Positions 10,445 through 21,053 of a stretch of 64,000 nt of DNA are shown here, piece by piece (the stretch's first letter is position 1; every line of letters begins with the position of its first letter). Origin of the DNA: Lithodes maja (lineage: Eukaryota > Arthropoda > Malacostraca > Decapoda > Lithodidae); the NCBI GenBank assembly GCA_037953745.1, contig JBAKBP010001391.1, positions 151,166-215,165 of the forward strand, read 5' to 3'. A program made the position numbers and the translations under genes. Under the pieces are notes generated by a model. It saw only the letters and a list, made by a program, of their open reading frames with translations, ran no database searches and was not told the DNA's origin.

Positions 10445-11115
10445 AGAAATGGAACACAACAAGATGAGCATGGTGAGATGGATATGTGGTGCCAAACTGC
10501 AAGATATGATATGAGGAGGTCCCTGCCAGAGGGGCCAACTAGCCACGAGTATAGTTTTGAGTTATTGATGTTTAAAGTTAACATACCATACACTCGTGTG
10601 TTGACTCTAACTCGGTTTGAGCGTGACTACTGAAGCACGTCTCGTACAGCGCCTGTGAGTGGTCGGGCGGGCGGCCATTTAATTCCCCACGTCGTAGCCA
10701 CGCTCTCATTGGCTGGAGCGCTGTTTTTGAAAATGTGGTGAGTTGGCCCCTCTGGCAGGGACCTCCTCATATCTACGGTAGTGAAGAGCGTAGGAGAAGA
10801 TTATGTATCAATATAGTATCAGTCATCAGATGCATACTAGCAGACTTTGATGGTTTGGACATGTGGAGAGGATGGATCAACTAAGTTAAGTGAAAAGATG
10901 AAAATCTATGAACGTGGAGGGAGCTGCACCAAGGGGCAGACCATAAAAGACGGGATCAGACCTTGCAGTCTGATCTTGAATCAAAGAACCTGACAAGTGA
11001 GGCAGCTCTCATCAGGGCTACCTGGAACGCTGCCATTAGGACGTAAGACCGGAACCGCACTTAGTGTGGAGCACTCTGTCTTTAAATGTGTGCATGCATG
11101 TATGTATAAATTACT
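10445..11115 (+). pseudogene. LINE-F 3' end, interrupted by a MITE
   Basis: The sequence resembles 30120-30505: it includes ccaaactgcaagat at 10492, resumes as atctacggtagtgaa after the MITE at 10772, then reads gtttggacatgtggagagg (WFGHVERM block), the ggagctgcaccaa block and the conserved 3' end up to the tatgtatg-type tail near 11110. Stops interrupt every frame. Confidence 0.8.
10512..10769. mobile_element. MITE with 29-bp perfect inverted repeats
   Basis: The termini TGAGGAGGTCCCTGCCAGAG... (left) and the exact inverse (right) match over 29 bp and are flanked by TA on both sides (10510-10511, 10770-10771). Removing the 258 bp and one TA restores the LINE-F sequence around caagatatgatatcta. 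The interior includes a GC-rich stretch and no ORF. The superfamily is unclear; a TA target fits Tc1/mariner. Confidence 0.85.
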
Positions 11116-11309
11116 CAAAATAATGGCTACTTGTACAATTAAGGTTTTCTCGTTTAAAGTTTTGAATAATAGGATCGTAACTGTAGTACAGTCTCATACT
11201 TTGAGAGCTCCACCTGGAAGAAAATATTTAGAAAATACTTTATTATTGTGAATGTAACAGTTTTTGTGAAAGTGGATGTGGAGAAGTGGGTCAAATATTG
11301 CATGTCTTT

Positions 11310-11471
11310 CACTATGTGACATGGTATTACTTTGCGAGGAATTATGGCAGTCCACAACTGCTGCTGTGGAATTGCCAAAAAGGAAATTAACAATAAAGGT
11401 ACAGATAGAGGGATAGAAACTTTAGGAAGGTAGTCTAGATATTGGAGATTTGTGCCAGACTCGATCGAAGG
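11310..11471 (-). pseudogene. LINE-J (Jockey-like) RT fragment, part 2
   Basis: The minus strand reads SEAFDRVWHKSPISRLPS, then a degraded F/S-rich stretch including AAVVDCHNSS. These are RT palm residues that continue directly from the fragment at 15283-15660 (which ends GETFYIVLDIS). The two halves are separated by the hAT-like element. The frame decays before the GVPQGS block, which is absent. Confidence 0.75.
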
Positions 11472-11899
11472 CTTCCGATCAGGCTGGGAAATTAGTGTTG
11501 TGGATCTACTTGCCCCGGGCTAGTGACTTCTGAAATTTACTTGCCCTGACATATCTTGTACTTGCCCTGATACACTGTAAGACATTTCGCTCGCTAAGTA
11601 TCACATACATTCACAAACATACCGGTATCACCTAAAATTACGGTACAGTACGTTAGAGGAAATTTATGTGTGTTGGAAAGAAGTGTGGTGTGATTTTTAA
11701 GTGTAGTGAAATGATTCAATGAATAGTAAGTGTCTATGAGAGTTGGCTGGATTACTCTCTGTGTAGGTGAGGCACCTATAGAAAAAGTGGGGGAAGCCTG
11801 GCAAATGAAGCAGGAGTTCCAGTAACTCGTTATCATATGGCTATGTGACCTCCCCTGGGTACTGTCCTGCTCGACTGGTGCCTACAATCTCTCCAATAA

Positions 11900-12419
11900 A
11901 AAACTTCACGACTAGCAATATTCAATTTTACAAGTCCAAGCAGGCTACAGTATAGGTCCGTGTGGTCGTGTTAACTCCAAGGCGCGTAGCGCGACGCACA
12001 GGACCAAATAAAACTAAAAGGGCTCCGTTAGGGCCTAGAGGATAAATCAGAGTATAATATTATGCACGAGAACAATAATTAAATTTGGTTCAGTAATAAC
12101 CGAAAAATTGCAATTTTCAATAAGCGTTGCCCTAACAAGAAGAAGAAGAACGACTGTGTAAGCCCTTGAGATCCTTCGCTTCCCCCAAATAGGGTGTCTA
12201 TGTGGACGTCGATCCAAAATAAACTTCAATTCCAGAACAACAACAGCCTCCTTCGCTTCACGCGCAGACCTAATAAGTTTAATACGGCGAATAACATTTC
12301 TAGGAACAGGCAGCCTTGGTCTATGGCATCACATTACAAATTCATAGTTCATTATTGACGTATACCGGGGAGAGAGAGAGTGTTTACGGCTATACTGAAT
12401 ATTAAATCACAACACTGAC
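11900..12419. other. hAT interior, unassigned
   Basis: The minus strand of about 12047-12310 is open for long stretches and basic (RRPHRHPIWGKRRISRAY), but no transposase or RT motif is seen. Agaagaagaag and gcgcgtagcgcg runs occur. Confidence 0.4.
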
Positions 12420-12637
12420 TTAACCCCTTCATTACCGGTGACGTCCATTTCAATATATTCTGGCTACTATTAAATTATATAATTCACTTTAAAAGGGGCC
12501 TCCAGCAATTAACAGGCTTCGAATTATCTCACTTGACCTTTTTTTATAACAGCACACATCCTTCTTAAACTGCACAAAATAGTATAAATCTAGCTAGAAA
12601 GAAATTATAAACACGTCGCCGGTACAGAAGGGGTTAA
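12420..12637. mobile_element. TTAA-V element, copy 1
   Basis: This is a 218-bp element bounded by TTAA. The left end TTAACCCCTTCATTACCGG and the inverse of the right end, TTAACCCCTTCTGTACCGG, match over about 25 bp with few differences. TTAA plus CCC is the piggyBac signature. There is no ORF. Confidence 0.8.
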
Positions 12638-12862
12638 GGAAGATGTGTCTGTCTGTCAAATAGTCTGTTACAGCAAAATTCTGATAATTCGAACACGAAT
12701 AATCCAAAATTCCCAAATAGCCCGATTTTTTGAAGATCGGAATTATTAACATTAAAATGGGGAGAAATAGAACAAATAATAAAACTGCACACCGATATCG
12801 GGTAAGTGGAGACAAGCGTAGGTGCAGACGATGCCAATATGCTACCCTACAACCAGCATCTA

Positions 12863-13284
12863 TCTATCTATCTATCTATCTATTGCCTGACGCCGTGATC
12901 CCCGAAGGGGTGGCCACGAACGAACCGCCCCCATGCACCTCTGTCCCCAGTCAGTCGACGCCCCTCCCCCCAACCAGCACCGCCTTCATTCATGTAGTTC
13001 CTCACTCCATCCTTCCACCTCATATTCGGTCTACCTCTCCCCCTCTGTCCCTCCACCTCGCTCTCGTACACCCTCTTAGTCATTCTCTCGCTTTCCATAC
13101 GTTCCATATGGCCGAACCATCTCAAGTTGTTCCTTTTCACACTTTCCAGCACATCTACCTCCACACCACACCTCCTTCTTACTTCCTCATTAGTCTGTCT
13201 ATCCCTCCATGTAATTCCGAACGCACTCCTTAAGTAATTCATTTCCACTGCTCTCACTCTTGGTCTGAGTCTCTCAACCAGCAT
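12863..13284 (-). pseudogene. LINE-B 5'-truncated 3' end
   Basis: A 134-codon minus-strand open frame encodes the LINE-B C-terminus (NYLRSAFGITWRDRQTNEEV, NNLRWFGHMERMESERMTK, GRGRPNMRWKDG ... GHPFGDHGVRQ), nearly identical to 30513-32105. The (ATAG)n tail lies at 12861-12886. The direct repeat caaccagcatcta flanks it (12851 and 13275), partly overlapping LINE sequence, and is the probable target duplication. Near-identity to the longer copy points to a recent insertion. Confidence 0.9.
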
Positions 13285-13955
13285 CTATGGATTATAGTAT
13301 AACACTGACCACTGACCAACAACTATGCCACCAACACCATCTACAAACTTAAGGGGACATGGGCCTGTTTTCTGAACCACTTTCTTCCTCATGTTTAGCC
13401 CCATTAGTTTACAGATCTTAAGATGTTTGCCCCATTAGTTAGTCGATCTTAAAATCTTTCGCTCCATTTCGTCGTCAATATTTAGACCTTTCGTGCTATT
13501 TAGATGTCGATTTTTTCCCTGGCGAACAATAGTGAGCCTGTAATGTTGGAAGAAGGCCGGGAAATTTTCTACCGAAAAATGTAGGCTACAAATTAATCTA
13601 GAAGGGGGATCTAAAGGATGTTTTTTTTTTAAATTTGATGGAGGTCTAGGGAGGAAACTAGAAAAAGAATGAATACATGCAAAAATCGCCCAAAAAGTGA
13701 ACCATCCCCCCTTAACAAGCTTTAGTATCCCTTGCAATTCAAGTTCGTAACATTACGAGATTCACGGCAAAGCAATAACGACAATTCTTAGGCAATGTTA
13801 TCATAGGATTTACACGGCTACATTTAGCCTAACTTGTTTACATTTTCCTGTTTTTTTCTTTATCTGTTTATTGATTCTTGTGTTGTTATTGCATCTGATA
13901 TAAATCAATATTGACAGTATAGTATTGGACAACCGATTAGCTGTTTACTGTTTAC
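13285..13955. other. hAT interior, unassigned
   Basis: No gene is recognised. A diffuse repeat of 'cccattagtt...gatcttaa' occurs twice near 13408 and 13435. Confidence 0.4.
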
Positions 13956-14589
13956 TTAACCCTCTGTTCCCGGAAGGGCTCTTGAACGCCCATAAAAAAG
14001 CATATAACAGGTATCCGGAAGGCCTCTTAACCTCTGAAGTGCTGACGTATTTGAGGTTTTTCGTCACTAAAATATTCATTGTACCATTAATAGCATTAAT
14101 AATTATCCATATGCGCCTATTATGGGTTGATTATAAAGGTATTAACCTGAAACAACAATAAAACGAGTGAAAACAGCGTTTGGATGGTCAAAATCGGAGA
14201 TATAGCCCGCGAGTTGTATAATGTATGGGTGAGGCAAGCTACCTTCCCGCCAATTTTCCCCAAGGCCACTGCGACACAGTCGATCGATACTCTCTCTCTC
14301 TCTCTCTTGCACTCGATGGCCATCAGTGATGACAACACCCTGCTTGCAACTCGCTAATGTTAGCACGAAAATATACCTCAGAATAAGGGAATAATAGGGA
14401 AAATAGGTGATAACTGAGGAATAGGAGGAAAGTGGGGAAGGAGGGGAGGTAGAGGACTGAGATTTTGCATGGCCCAGGGGCCAAAAAAAAAAAAAAAAAA
14501 AAATAACAAAAATATTTTTTTTTCTATGTAAAAAGTTGATTTTTTAGTTTTACTTACTCAGGAGAGTCTTCCCGCAGCTCCCGGGTTAA
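13956..14589. mobile_element. TTAA-X element, copy 1
   Basis: The element is 634 bp with TTAA at both ends (TTAACCCTCTGTTCCCGG; right end ccgcagctcccggGTTAA). Its interior is homologous, in inverse orientation, to 38029-38580: the (CT)n run, gcctattatgggttgattataaag and the poly-A tract next to ggcccaggggc. It has no coding capacity. The last TTAA is shared with the adjacent TTAA-Y copy. Confidence 0.85.
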
Positions 14590-15002
14590 ACACCCATGAC
14601 GTCACAGCCTGTGAGCTTGGTGTGCGAGGCGTCGGTCCGACGCATGTAAACAACAGCCGGCTGGACCGACGCTCCGCATCTCCGGCCACAAGAAGGAGAG
14701 CGTCGCTTGTTCGTGTGTGCCTGTATGTTGTTGTTAAGTATCGAAAAGTGGTGTAAAGTGGCTGTTTTGGCCATAAAGTTATCTCCAATGAAATCATCAT
14801 CACAGCTCAACCAGTTGACTTAGAGAGCTCTACTTAATGCCATTCTACAGGTAAATAACACAGCTACGCTTGGGGATGCGCGGTAATGCGGGAAGCAGTC
14901 TGATTAACGAATATACGGTAGCCTAGCCTAGACGTTTTTCGGCCAAAACACCCGGGTTTCGAGGAATATATATATAATACATAACCGGGGCTGGAGGGTT
15001 AA
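14586..15002. mobile_element. TTAA-Y element, left-truncated copy
   Basis: The sequence is homologous to 56805-57293: gtccgacgcatgtaaacaa, aaccagttgacttagagagc, cctagacgtttttcggcca and the cggggctggagggTTAA end. The first about 100 bp, including the TTAACCC terminus, are missing where it abuts TTAA-X. Confidence 0.8.
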
Positions 15003-15282
15003 GGGTCACCGCACACCGAGTGTCGTCGGTCTCAGATTCCGTCTATTAAAGGGTAAAGGGTTACCGCAGCGATGTTTTCCTACATTAATTATATACCGGT
15101 ATTTGATATTATATATGTATGTATATATTTTATTGCAGCGTTATGTAAGGAAGTATTACAAACTTTCACTTGTCCCCCGGGCAACTGCCGGGCAGACTAA
15201 CATTGAAAATCACTAGCCCGGCAACATGTCAAGGCTACTCTGGGCTGCCGGGCTATACCTAATTTCCCAGCCTGCTTCCGAT

Positions 15283-15660
15283 ATGTCTAGCACAATATAA
15301 AAGGTCTCACCGAAGTCCCAAAATGAAGATTACCAAGAGTCAGTAAGACAGAAAGGAGATCACCATTAGAACGGCCCCTAAGGAAACCATACTGGCGATC
15401 TGAAAATAGATTATGGGAATATATGCTTAAGAAATTTTGAATAAAGAATAGATAAACAAAAAACTTAAGAGATAAAAGAAATGAGAGCAATAGTTGGAGA
15501 ATTGAGAGCGTTCACCCTGCTTTGGGATAAGTTGAATGAGAGCAAACTTCCAGCAAGAAGGGAAGATGTTAGAGGAAAGACAGAGACGGAAGAGTTTGTC
15601 TAGGCAGGAATTCTGCACGAAAAAACAATTTTGAATACAACTGGAGAAACACCATCTGGT
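15283..15660 (-). pseudogene. LINE-J (Jockey-like) RT fragment, part 1
   Basis: On the minus strand, FPSCWKFALIQLIPKQGERSQFSNY (RT block 1-2) is followed by a short AT-rich disruption. The SDRQYGFLRGRSNGDLLSVL block and GETFYIVLDIS (start of the catalytic F-D block) come next. It stops exactly at the hAT target site and resumes at 11471. The family also occurs at 52923-53421, 53920-54860 and 57540-57870. Confidence 0.8.
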
Positions 15661-16395
15661 TAGTACACCTTTTTAGTATTAAACCCAGAAAGAGCAGAAA
15701 GTACATCTTTAGAAGAGATTAGGATAATCTGTACAGTATAAGTAACAGGGAGGGGTTGGAGAGGTAGGAATAGCACCGGAATCATCCAAAGTGGAGTTTT
15801 AAGTGAAAATTTGAGCTTAAGAGTTCAGCTTTGTCCAGGCCTTGTTGTGGTTCCTTCTCTTGTTCCCCTTCCTTCTTTATGTGCGCCCTCTCTTGCTCTT
15901 GTTGCATGAGTCCTCATGAGAAAGCTGCTCATCATGGCTTTCAAACAACTCCTGCACATAATTTTTATCCACCTCTTTGAAGCCAGCCAGGTGTGAAAGT
16001 CTCATAATGTCCTTCCTGATTTCACTCACGTTCGTGAAGCCAGTAAAAGCTGTGGCACAGTCACTTCACAGCTTCTTCCAGCACTCATTCATGGCCTTTT
16101 CAGTGACCTCTTTCCAGGACTCGTCGATGTTGTCGATGGCCTTCTTTATTTTGTAATGTTGCCAGAATTCTTTGATCGTGGGTTTGTCTGGGGTGTCTGT
16201 GCACTCAATAATTTGAGCCATTGTTCAGCACTGGTAGTAGGCCTTGAAAGTGGCAATCGCCCCCTGGTCCATAGGCTGGATGATTGCAGTGGTGTTCGAG
16301 GGTAAAAACACCACCTCAATGTTGTCAGCCAAATCTTCCATGCTCTGGGGGTAGCTGAGAGCATTGTCTAGCAACAACTGTGGTGAGCTGGATCT

Positions 16396-16803
16396 GTCAG
16401 AGTGAGGGTTGGTGTCCTCTACTTCCCATAGCCGGTTCTGACTTTACCTTTTTCATCATTCATATTTCTAACTTTTTTCCTGAGAGTGGTGAAGGCAATG
16501 GGGCCATAATGGTGTGCCCCAAGGCTCCCCAGTGTCTTACTCTCACAGCCCACTGGCACAAGTCGGCCTTTCTCTGGCGTAGGGATGCGGCGACCCCACC
16601 GCCCGCCACTTTGGTGGTGCAATCAGCTTCTGGAGCAGTGGACCACTGGTTCCTATCTTCATAAAATTCCTGTGCTTGGTATGCTTCCTGCCAGGGCCCC
16701 ACTGGGGTAAATAAAATAGCAAAACAGTGGTGGAACTGCCATCTGGGTGAGGGACTGCTCTGGGTCTGCTCCTTCAGTGTTAAGGACCATATAGGTTAAT
16801 CCA
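16396..16803. other. Unassigned insert within Tigger relic
   Basis: This interval separates the Tigger LLLDNA block from the MITE. Short minus-strand frames are present but I recognise nothing in them. Confidence 0.35.
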
Positions 16804-17805
16804 CAGTGGAGCCCCCATCTTAGCTCCTTATTGGTTCCGTAGAAATCGAGCTAAGATTGAAACAGCCAAGATCGGGGCACTGTTCTTATGGGAAAAATTC
16901 TAATCGGTTACGTGCTCATTCTAAAAGTTGCACTTTTTCCCAGTTTTAGCCTATGAAAACATGTTTTTTGTCTACATAAAGTAGGCCTAAATATTATGCA
17001 TTGTAAATAATAATGTAGACATGGTTAAATAACAGTCCTAACCATAAAACTTAGGTGCATTATAAATACTGTAGATTGGGGCATTGTTCTTATCATGGGT
17101 AATGTTAGGCCTAGGCCTAGGTTCTAAATTCGTCCAGTCACCCCTAAAGTACCCATTTCGCCCCAAATACATCCAATAAATACATATTATGAGGAAAATG
17201 CGTATAAATACATATTATAAGATTATTTACCACACAGACTTTATTTTGAATCATTGTCATTTTTAGCCTAGCTTAACATCGTCTCGGCCATTTCCGCCGC
17301 TTTCGTCCGACATGGACTGGCCTTTGCTCTGTGTTTTGAGCATGAATTTCCTTCATTGCTACCACCAGGCCCACCATCCCTATCACCAGATGTACTAGAG
17401 GTTATAATAAACACGAGAGATAAGAGGTTCAAGCACAAAAAAGATTGCAAACAGTTGGACTGTAAGCGTCTGCCTAGTGTTGACTGTTGACTTCATACAA
17501 AGATGGCGGCAACATCTTGCGCATTTGACGATCGGATTTCGGATTCACTCGGATTTCGTTTCAAAGCGGCAAACACCTTGACAATGGCAGTTTCTTTTAG
17601 TTCAGTTAACTTTTGTTATTGTTTTTGTTTATGTTTTCTAGTTTTATGTAAAGTTTTTCATTATTTTTGCTCTTTTTTTTCGGGTTTCGACTGGGAGTTT
17701 TGTACGAAGATTGAAGCTTTTTGAGCGAACATGGAAATTGGGGATATTTGGTGTGTGAAAATTGAAACAGCGAAGACTGCTGTGGCGAAGATGGGGGCTC
17801 CACTG
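16804..17805. mobile_element. 1-kb MITE, CAGTGGAGCCCCCATCTT ends
   Basis: The left end CAGTGGAGCCCCCATCTT is repeated in inverse form at the right end, followed by TA. Inside both ends lies related sequence (...aagattgaaacagcc / ggctc...attgaaacagcgaagac). The ends and TA target fit a Tigger/pogo-type non-autonomous element. No transposase remains. Confidence 0.75.
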
Positions 17806-17945
17806 TAGTGAAAATGGCACTATGGAGTGGGTCAGTGGAGGCATGTCTGGGAGCCTGGAGGCAGTTTCTGCCATGGCCATCCCCTTTGGGGCGCTTCCTC
17901 TGGAAGCGAGGCGTCAGTTTGATGATCATGATGACAAAAGGAAGC
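17806..17945 (+). mobile_element. LINE-G-like 3' end
   Basis: The sequence aligns with the 3' terminus of LINE-G at 60970-61090: gaggcatgtct, gcctggaggcagtttctgcc, atggccatcccctttgggg, gaggcgtcag and a (ATG/ATC)n tail. It contains two small perfect hairpins (ccccTTTgggg and gcttcctctggaagc). Confidence 0.7.
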
Positions 17946-18194
17946 GGTTGGCGATGTTGTTGGCTACAGCATAATTTCTAAATAAATGAGAGAGATAATT
18001 TGACACATAGCTATGGTTTAGTGATGTCGTTATCCAACCCTAATTTTGTTAGATTTCCAGATCAGGCAGGTATTCTTTAATGAAGCCCTTCAGTGCTTTG
18101 GGATTTTCGGACTGATAAATGAGCAAAGGCTTTAACTTCAGGTCCCCTGCTACGTTACTCCCCAGCAATAGGGCAAGTCGATCCTTCACCCGAG

Positions 18195-18838
18195 GGACGC
18201 GAAATTACCCTAGGGGCTAGGGTAGTTATTTGTGTACAGTACAGTAATTCTAGCCTTATTTACTGGCAGAATTTGATATATTTACGATATACAGTATAAT
18301 TCATTTTCCATGTTCGTATGTTTTACTTATATGAATAACATAATATTATGAACTTTGAAGAGCGATAAAACCAGTGGGAAAAGCATTTGGGTGGTGAAAA
18401 ACGTATATATTCGCCGCCCGGTCGTATGCTCAGGCGGGAGGTAGAGAGACATACACCCTCCCGTCTCAGTGTCTTGCAACACACTGACAGCCGCGGGAGA
18501 GATTTCTGTGTTGCATAAGATCTCTAAGTGAGTCACTGGTGTGTACGAAACCGCGTGAGAGAAATTCGCGCCAAAAATAATCAATAAATGGGGGAAATAT
18601 GAGGAAAAATATCCGATAATTGAGGAGGGGCGAAGGGGGGGGGGGGGGGGGGGGAGTTGAGATACATGAGGATGAGTGGTAAGAAGTACTAGAGGGGAAT
18701 TATCTCGCCTAATCACGTATTCCTTTGTTTTGAGAGCCCCTGGGGAGTTTGGATTTTTTTTTATGGTCTTGCTTCCGTGAGGCCTTTTGTGTTCGCTATG
18801 GTGACCCTTCTGTGAGGCTTATCGCGGTTCTTGGGTTA
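18195..18838. mobile_element. TTAA-X element, copy 2
   Basis: The right terminus in inverse is TTAACCCAAGAACCGCGATA. The left terminus reads TTACCC, a TTAACCC-like end with one change. The interior shares agcgataaaaccagtgggaa and the long G run with copies 1 and 3. It splits the Tigger frame between ...KSAPSF and ...KDRLALLLG. Confidence 0.7.
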
Positions 18839-19318
18839 AAACTTGGTGCTGATTTCTCCTTGGCTATGAAAGTCTTGGAGGACATTTTCTTCCAATACAA
18901 GCCGGTCTCATCGAAATTGATCACCTGCTTGCTACAATATCCTCCTTCCTCGATCCTTTTCTTCAGCACAGGCTTGAAGGCATCATCAGCAGGCATATCG
19001 TAACTGGCTGTCTTGCCAGTCATCTTGATGTTGTGCAGGAGGGCTTGTGCCTTAAACCAGTTAAACCATCTCTTCTGGCCTTAAATGTCACTCCTACATT
19101 CACCTGCATCTCCTTCTTCAGGTCATTCCATATAGATAAAGTCTTTGTAGATACCAGGGCAGTAGATAGAGGCATGCGGCGACGAGTTTGATCGTCTATC
19201 CACAGCTTTAAAAGGCACTCCATTTTCTCTATTATTAACAGGTTCACGATGTTTGGTCTTTGTCTTGGCCATCAAAGTGGTGCTGTTTTCGTCTGAGTTT
19301 TTAATCTCTACTGCTTTT

Positions 19319-19736
19319 TTAACCCTCGTCTAGCGGGCCCTCTGTGGCCGTTTTGGGCCTTTTCAGGCCATTCTGACAGCTATATCAACCATCAGTATGA
19401 AAGGAACTGTATTGCGTCGAAAACTAGGTGGAAATCGCTACACGTTGACGTAAGATACAGCTACGTAGCACTCGTGGAGCACTGACAGTGTTACCTCGAA
19501 GATGGAAGTTTAGCAGATTTTGCTACCTTGCTCACTTTTAGCGAACTATTGGTTACACTGTGATCCTCTCGCGCGGTGGGGGAACTGGAGTTAGTGTGGG
19601 CCGGGAGGCCACAGATATCGGACGTATGGATCATTACTATCCCACTCATTTTCACTCGATTTTCACCCTTTTTTCACCCGTTTTTTGCCTGTTTTTTCAA
19701 CTCGACTTATGTGGTGAGCCGCTCTTTAAGGGTTAA
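19319..19736. mobile_element. TTAA-W element, copy 2
   Basis: This is a 418-bp element with TTAA at each end (TTAACCCTCGTCTAGCGGG ... gccgctctttaaggGTTAA). It is homologous in inverse orientation to 4676-5099 and lies inside the Tigger relic. Confidence 0.85.
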
Positions 19737-20036
19737 GCACAGTTGAGACCGTAGACTGGGGCAGGCCTAGGTCATGTACGATCGAATTCGCGCCCTCACC
19801 ACCCGCACTACACCTCATAATGTTAAGTTTATCTCCAAACACAAGCTTTTTCTAGCCCGTTTGGTCTTCACATCCAATGCATTGAAGCTTGCAAGATGCT
19901 TAGAAGCCATCACTTGTGATCACGAATGTAAGATAACTATTTGTATAACACCAACATGGACACAAACACACGAGTTGTAAGTTGAACGGGACGTGGGAGA
20001 TACTGGGCCGAGTCGATTGGCTTGGTCGCTGATGCT

Positions 20037-20277
20037 TGGGTGGCACTGATGATGATCATACAGTTTTTACCACCATACACTCCCTGCTGAATAGCTGGGC
20101 TAGGGTGGGTGCCCTGATGAATCAGGGACTTAGTGAATAGTTGCCACAGATTGCTAGACCGCACCGTTCACCAACAGCACTGACGTCTGCCAATAACACA
20201 CTGGCTGGCCCGAGGCTCGAACCGTCAACCTCACGGTTAGCAGGCGAACGCTCTACCAATTGAGCTATGCCTGCTAT
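20037..20277 (-). mobile_element. SINE-1, tRNA-derived, minus strand
   Basis: On the minus strand a tRNA-like head starts GCAGGCATAGCTCAATTGG (A box) and continues to GACGGTTCGAGCC (B box). A unique body follows (tattggcagacgtcagtgct ... agggagtgtatggtggtaaa) and an (ATC)n tail. Copy 2 is at 48590-48825. The head is followed by unrelated sequence and lacks a proper acceptor stem, so it is a SINE, not a tRNA gene. It interrupts Tigger sequence that is continuous in the copy at 5631-6060. Confidence 0.9.
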
Positions 20278-20653
20278 CAAACAAATAGGTGCTACTTGCG
20301 GTGCGTTCAGCCAGCGTTATGGTCCGGCGATCAGTTGTATGATCGTAAACGCGAATCACGGCCATCGCAAAACGAACATTGGGTAGTAAAAAAGAGCGAT
20401 CGTATATGTGAATATTGTAAATCGGTGCATCGTTTACTGAGGGAAACCTGTATTTTACCCATAAGGTATGTTATTCTTAGTACGCGATTTTGCTGTACGC
20501 GAGGTCATATGTCGCACTAATAAATACCTATTACGAGGAAGGACTTTATCTTTTTAATTTATACCCATGTATTATAAGAATTATTTACTGTACCCTATTT
20601 CTAGACTTGAGGCTGGCTACTAAGTTACTAACCTATTTTTTTTTTAACCTCAG

Positions 20654-20748
20654 GAGGGCGTAAAGTGCAAGTGTAAGTCACTGGCTGTGTCACCGGACTG
20701 GCTGCTACACAACACTCACCTCCCACCACCACACCCCAAGAACACCAG
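20654..20748 (+). CDS. Host gene of unknown function, penultimate exon
   Basis: A 95-nt exon has a strong acceptor (poly-T then aacctcag) and donor (CCAG|gtcag). It encodes EGVKCKCKSLAVSPDWLLHN, then THLPPPHPKNTR. It starts in phase 0 and ends two bases into an Arg codon that is completed by the first base of the exon at 32816. GC content and codon structure stand out from the AT-rich intronic repeats on either side. The C-K-C-K pair and Pro-rich segment are not motifs I can assign. Confidence 0.75.
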
Positions 20749-20909
20749 GTCAGCAACTACGGTATACTCTTTCCAAATTAACTTGGCAGTAAACCCTAAC
20801 TCCCTGAGTATCATAATAAATTAATATGATTAATTGGCAGTGTGTGAAGCTGAATAATAAAGAGCTTTTAATATATCCTAAACAATTATATACCGGCATG
20901 TATACAGTA

Positions 20910-20999
20910 CAGTCGACGCTCGATTTAACGGACTAATAGGGGGGAGACCGAGTCCGTTGCTGGAAAAAGTCCGTAGCTGGAAAATTGCCTTCGTATTTC

Positions 21000-21053
<54 letters not shown>

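Larger units (their letters stand above)
11480..15274. mobile_element. hAT-like element, 3.8 kb, with 8-bp target duplication
   Basis: The left end CAGGCTGGGAAATTAG and the right end CTAATTTCCCAGCCTG are a perfect 16-bp inverted repeat. They are flanked by the 8-bp direct repeat cttccgat (11472-11479 and 15275-15282). An 8-bp duplication and a CAGG-type end are hAT hallmarks. Just inside the left end, acttgccc occurs three times (11509, 11553, 11571). Inside the right end, gcccggca/gccgggc units recur. Both look like subterminal transposase-binding repeats. I see no transposase gene, so it is non-autonomous. It carries two or three TTAA elements and a LINE-B copy, which make up about 1.7 kb of its length. 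Confidence 0.8.
15830..20450 (-). pseudogene. Tigger transposon relic, minus strand, broken by insertions
   Basis: The right end (20450, next to TA) is CAGGTTTCCCTCAG. Reading leftward, the pieces are: the 5' region and N-terminus (20450-19737, peptide like KTKRARKSLCLEINL); the HTH part (19318-18839) with RRMPLSTALVSTKTLSIWND and the first catalytic block INFDETGLYWKKM; 18190-18045, LALLLGSNVAGDLKLKPLLI; and 16395-15830, QLLLDNALSYP, NTTAIIQPMDQGAIATFKAY, FWQHYKIKKAIDNIDESWKE. These are the three catalytic blocks of a DDE Tigger transposase in order. Insertions separate them: SINE-1, TTAA-W, TTAA-X, a MITE plus LINE-G tail, and unresolved sequence at 16396-16803. No left terminus was found. 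Confidence 0.75.

Noticed and set aside
12730..13233. Plus-strand 167-codon Pro/Ser/His-rich frame
   Set aside because: It is the antisense of LINE-B coding sequence; the same antisense frame recurs at 31752-32102.
20204..20275. tRNA-like sequence with A and B boxes
   Set aside because: It is the head of SINE-1. The acceptor stem does not pair, and the same head-plus-body occurs at 48590.
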